Assembly (NCBI GenBank): GCA_038522635.1
Contig: JBCBJZ010000123.1
Coordinates: 1 to 11,189, forward strand
Direction of reading: 5' to 3'
DNA: 11,189 bases
From: JBCBJZ01 sp038522635
Lineage (GTDB): Bacteria > Pseudomonadota > Alphaproteobacteria > Rhizobiales > Hyphomicrobiaceae
Shown here: piece by piece, positions 7,853 through 11,189 of the stretch
Position numbering within the stretch: position 1 is the first letter of the stretch
Layout: every line of letters begins with the position of its first letter
Program-made: the position numbers and the translations under genes
The notes under the pieces: generated by a model
Database searches by the model: none
What the model saw: only the letters and a program-made list of their open reading frames with translations
What the model was told of the DNA's origin: nothing

Positions 7853-7906
7853 AACTGCTGAGCCTGATGGTCCTGCTGTCGCAAGCCGCGCCTGTTGAAC
7901 GGATTT

Positions 7907-7950
7907 GGAAACGGACGGTGCCAGAGCCGTCCGTTTTCCGTTGCTTTGTT
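7907..7950 (+). terminator. Intrinsic terminator after the DsbA/ScsC-like gene
   Basis: AAACGGACGG (7909-7918) is perfectly complementary to CCGTCCGTTT (7927-7936) around an 8-nt loop. The stem can be lengthened by a G-U and a G-C pair. The 3' arm runs into a T-rich tail (TTTTCC, then TTGCTTTGTT). It lies 54 bp past the oxidoreductase stop codon and 55 bp ahead of aroQ, so it should separate the envelope genes from the aroQ-acc transcript. Confidence 0.88.
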
Positions 7951-8004
7951 CGCGTGCTAAGCAGCATCCCGTGAACATCAATCAAGCCAACAAAGGAACG
8001 CGCC

Positions 8005-8457
8005 ATGGCCAGACCGGTCCTGGTCCTCAACGGCCCCAACCTCAACATGCTGGGGCTGCGCCAGCCCGAAATCTACGGCCGCACGACCCTCACGGACATC
8101 GAGCGCGATCTCAACGCGCTAGCGCCTTCGCTGGGCCTTGAGTTGACCTGCCGACAGTCGAACCACGAAGGTGAGCTGGTCGATTGGATCCAGGCTGCCC
8201 GCCGCGTCCAGCAGGGCCTGGTGCTGAACGCTGGTGCCTACACACACACGTCGGTCGCGCTGCGCGATGCGATCAGCGCCGCCGAACTGCCTGCTATCGA
8301 GGTGCACCTGTCCAACGTCTACCAACGCGAGGACTTTCGTCATAAGTCGTTCCTCTCAGGCGTGGTTAACGGCGTGATTTGTGGTTTCGGTGCCGACAGC
8401 TATGCGCTAGCACTCCATGCGATGGCGCGCATCCTGGGCGAGCAACCTGCAAGCTAA
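8005..8457 (+). CDS. aroQ: Type II 3-dehydroquinate dehydratase
   Basis: Converts 3-dehydroquinate to 3-dehydroshikimate, the third step of the shikimate pathway to aromatic amino acids. The 150 residues are the normal length of the small dodecameric type II enzyme, which is unrelated to type I AroD. Diagnostic blocks are all present: LNGPNLNMLGLRQPEIYG with lid Arg R19 and catalytic Tyr Y24; SNHEGELVDWI (52-62); NAGAYTHTSVALRDA (75-89); and EVHLSNVYQREDFRHKS with H101 and R112. The start at 8005 is supported by AAAGGAA (7992-7998), a strong ribosome binding site 6 nt away. It is the first gene after the intrinsic terminator, so a promoter should lie in or just after that terminator, although I cannot point to one. 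It leads the aroQ-accB-accC order common in alphaproteobacteria. Confidence 0.97.
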   Translation: MARPVLVLNGPNLNMLGLRQPEIYGRTTLTDIERDLNALAPSLGLELTCRQSNHEGELVDWIQAARRVQQGLVLNAGAYTHTSVALRDAISAAELPAIEVHLSNVYQREDFRHKSFLSGVVNGVICGFGADSYALALHAMARILGEQPAS

Positions 8458-8564
8458 GTTCCACGCGCGCCGTTGGTCTCGGTCGTCCGCGTGATCACAT
8501 CGGGCGAGCGCCCTTCACATCGCATAGCGGCCGCATGCACAGCGTGGCTGCGCTGCATGCCCAC

Positions 8565-8598
8565 CGCATGACCCACAACCAGTCGCATGACCCACAAC
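8565..8598. repeat. Tandem duplication of a 15-nt unit at the accB 5' end
   Basis: The unit CGCATGACCCACAAC occurs perfectly at 8565-8579 and 8584-8598 (period 19 nt). Each copy contains an ATG. The second ATG (8587) is in frame with accB; the first (8568) is in another frame because 19 is not a multiple of three. Neither has a clear Shine-Dalgarno sequence just upstream. Confidence 0.85.
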
Positions 8599-8610
8599 AA
8601 GAAGGCTCAC

Positions 8611-8617
8611 GAAAAGG
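8611..8617 (+). promoter_or_regulatory. Ribosome binding site deciding the accB start
   Basis: GAAAAGG lies 5 nt before the ATG at 8623. The in-frame upstream ATG at 8587 lacks any purine-rich site at the right distance and sits in a duplicated segment. I therefore place translation initiation at 8623, twelve codons downstream of the longest open frame start. Confidence 0.6.
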
Positions 8618-8622
8618 CTCCC

Positions 8623-9132
8623 ATGGCGAAAGACGCAAAAGACGCATCCGATCCTGAGCGTGCGCTGATCCGCGACCTGGCCGAGCTGCTGAACGAGACC
8701 GGCTTAAGCGAAATCGAGATCGAGAAGAGCGGCCTGAAAATCAGGGTCGCACGGATGCTTCAGACCACGGGGCTGGTGGCACCCGCGGGGCTTGCGGCCG
8801 TCGCACCACCTGTGGCGGCGCATGGCGCTTTGGCGGGCAACGAGCCGGCTGCCGCACTTGAGGGTGGCACACCAGCTCCTGGCGACGTGGCCAACCATCC
8901 AGGCACGCAAAAGTCACCGATGGTCGGCACCATTTACCTCGCGCCGGAACCCGGTGCGGCCGCCTTCATCGACATCGGCGCCCAAGTGAGCGAAGGCGAC
9001 ACCCTGGTGATCATCGAGGCGATGAAGACCATGAACCACATCCCTGCCGACCGCTCCGGCACCATCAAAGCGATCCTGGTCGAGAACGGCCAGCCGGTCG
9101 AGTACGGCGAACCGCTGGTGGTGATAGGCTAA
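8623..9132 (+). CDS. accB: Acetyl-CoA carboxylase biotin carboxyl carrier protein
   Basis: Carries the carboxybiotin arm between biotin carboxylase (AccC) and the carboxyltransferase in the first committed step of fatty acid synthesis. From ATG 8623 it has 169 residues, typical for BCCP. The N-terminal part (about 12-48) is the helical segment that contacts AccC (IRDLAELLNETGLSEIEIEK). An Ala/Pro/Gly-rich mobile linker spans about 50-95. The biotinyl domain (about 97-169) contains EAMKTMNHI, with K135 as the expected biotinylated lysine, and ends GEPLVVIG. The longer start at 8587 would add twelve residues but has no ribosome binding site. Its partner accC follows on the same strand after an unusually wide gap of 206 bp. 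Identification is certain; only the start is open. Confidence 0.96.
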   Translation: MAKDAKDASDPERALIRDLAELLNETGLSEIEIEKSGLKIRVARMLQTTGLVAPAGLAAVAPPVAAHGALAGNEPAAALEGGTPAPGDVANHPGTQKSPMVGTIYLAPEPGAAAFIDIGAQVSEGDTLVIIEAMKTMNHIPADRSGTIKAILVENGQPVEYGEPLVVIG

Positions 9133-9338
9133 CTAGCGTGGGGTGAGAAAAGCGTCGGATGAATCCCATCGGCTGACACCGCGCTTCAGCCCGTTGCGCT
9201 CGTAAACTTAGCCAGCCCTCGCGGCTGCGATGTGAGCCAACCCTTCGCCCGCCGGCTTGGCCGACCACGACGCCAAGGTCTCGCGCAAACCGTCACGGCC
9301 CAACAGCCCCGCCCCCCACCAACCTGAAGGCGCCTGCC

Positions 9339-10691
<1,353 letters not shown>

Positions 10692-10780
10692 CTACCCGTC
10701 GGCCGTCCCGGCTTAGCGGGGCGCTGCAGAGCTTTCACCGCGGTGGTCGTCGCCGCGCACTCGCAACGAGGATCGATCCG

Positions 10781-11189
10781 ATGGCGTCGCGCGACGACAT
10801 CCTCATCGACATCACGCCGCAGGTGCTGCTGAAGGCGTACAGTTGCGGCATTTTTCCAATGGCCGAGAGTGCGGATGACCCTGCGCTCTACTGGATCGAG
10901 CCTGAGCGCCGCGGCATCATTCCGCTCGACGCGATGCACGTGCCCCGGTCACTTGCCAAGACGCTGCGCGCGGGCACGTTCACGTTCGACATCGACCGTG
11001 ATTTCGACGCTGTCATTGAAGGGTGCGCGGCGCCGCGTCCCGGGCGCCAATCGACTTGGATCAACGACCGCATCCGGTCACTGTACGGCGATCTGTTCGC
11101 GCAAGGGCACTGCCACACGATTGAGGTGCGCCATGACGGCACCTTGGTCGGCGGGCTTTACGGTGTCGCGCTGAACGGCGCCTTTTTCG
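10781..11189 (+). CDS. aat: Leucyl/phenylalanyl-tRNA--protein transferase, 3' end beyond window
   Basis: Transfers Leu or Phe from aminoacyl-tRNA to proteins with N-terminal Arg or Lys, marking them for ClpS/ClpAP degradation in the cytosol. The 136 visible residues start MASRDDILIDITPQVLLKAYSCGIFPMAE, the characteristic YxxGxFPM block. They continue with the LYWIEPERRGIIPL segment, HVPRSLAKTLR, the STWIN motif, and the start of the GGLYGVALNGAFF region that leads to the active site. The ATG at 10781 is preceded by ACGAGGA (10766-10772), spacing 8 nt. The frame is open to the last base, so the catalytic C-terminal portion lies outside. Position directly after accC agrees with a gene order I recall from other alphaproteobacteria. 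Confidence 0.95.
   Translation, partial: MASRDDILIDITPQVLLKAYSCGIFPMAESADDPALYWIEPERRGIIPLDAMHVPRSLAKTLRAGTFTFDIDRDFDAVIEGCAAPRPGRQSTWINDRIRSLYGDLFAQGHCHTIEVRHDGTLVGGLYGVALNGAFF

Noticed and set aside
7941..7970. Promoter-like TTGCTT ahead of aroQ
   Set aside because: It overlaps the terminator tail and has no acceptable -10 hexamer at 16-18 nt.
7346..7981. 211-codon open frame on the minus strand
   Set aside because: It is antisense to the DsbA/ScsC-like gene and the terminator, with low-quality composition and no recognisable domain; it is a typical GC-rich shadow frame.
9256..9277. Possible hairpin CTTGGC/GCCAAG between accB and accC
   Set aside because: Only a 6-bp stem with a 10-nt loop and no T-run; expected by chance in sequence of this composition.
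10704..10726. Short inverted repeat between accC and aat
   Set aside because: A 4-5 bp stem (CCCG/CGGG) with no T-run; too weak to call a terminator.

Overview
The window is high-GC chromosomal DNA from an alphaproteobacterium. A Hyphomicrobiales-type lineage is most likely, inferred from the aroQ-accB-accC-aat gene order next to a DsbA/ScsC-like oxidoreductase and an M48-TPR protease, and from the alphaproteobacterial look of the proteins. I see no phage, transposase, CRISPR or tRNA/rRNA signal. Most of the window is ordinary housekeeping sequence.

Left part (2-2392, + strand): two adjacent genes that I cannot name. They encode related proteins built from tandem repeats of about 80-90 residues that are predicted to be beta-rich: at least four repeats in the first protein, which is cut by the window edge, and three in the second. 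The second has a signal peptide and a Pro-rich linker, so both are probably exported. This pair is the least understood part of the window. The gap between them holds three copies of a 13-nt direct repeat.

Middle (2549-5075): a cystathionine beta-lyase (metC, +) converges on a class I/II PLP aminotransferase (-) with only 34 bp between their stop codons. A 371-bp gap then separates the aminotransferase from a divergent gene on the + strand.

Right part (5447 to the end, all +): an exported BepA/YfgC-like M48 metalloprotease with C-terminal TPR-like helices, then an exported ScsC/DsbA-like thiol oxidoreductase closed by a strong intrinsic terminator. These two suggest an envelope protein quality-control pair. 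After the terminator come type II 3-dehydroquinase (aroQ, shikimate pathway), the biotin carrier protein and biotin carboxylase of acetyl-CoA carboxylase (accB, accC; first step of fatty acid synthesis), and the 5' part of leucyl/phenylalanyl-tRNA-protein transferase (aat, N-degron pathway), which runs off the window.

Short, near-perfect tandem direct duplications (12-15 nt units) occur in three separate intergenic gaps (1051-1093, 2423-2448, 8565-8598). The last one contains a possible accB start codon and affects which start should be annotated.
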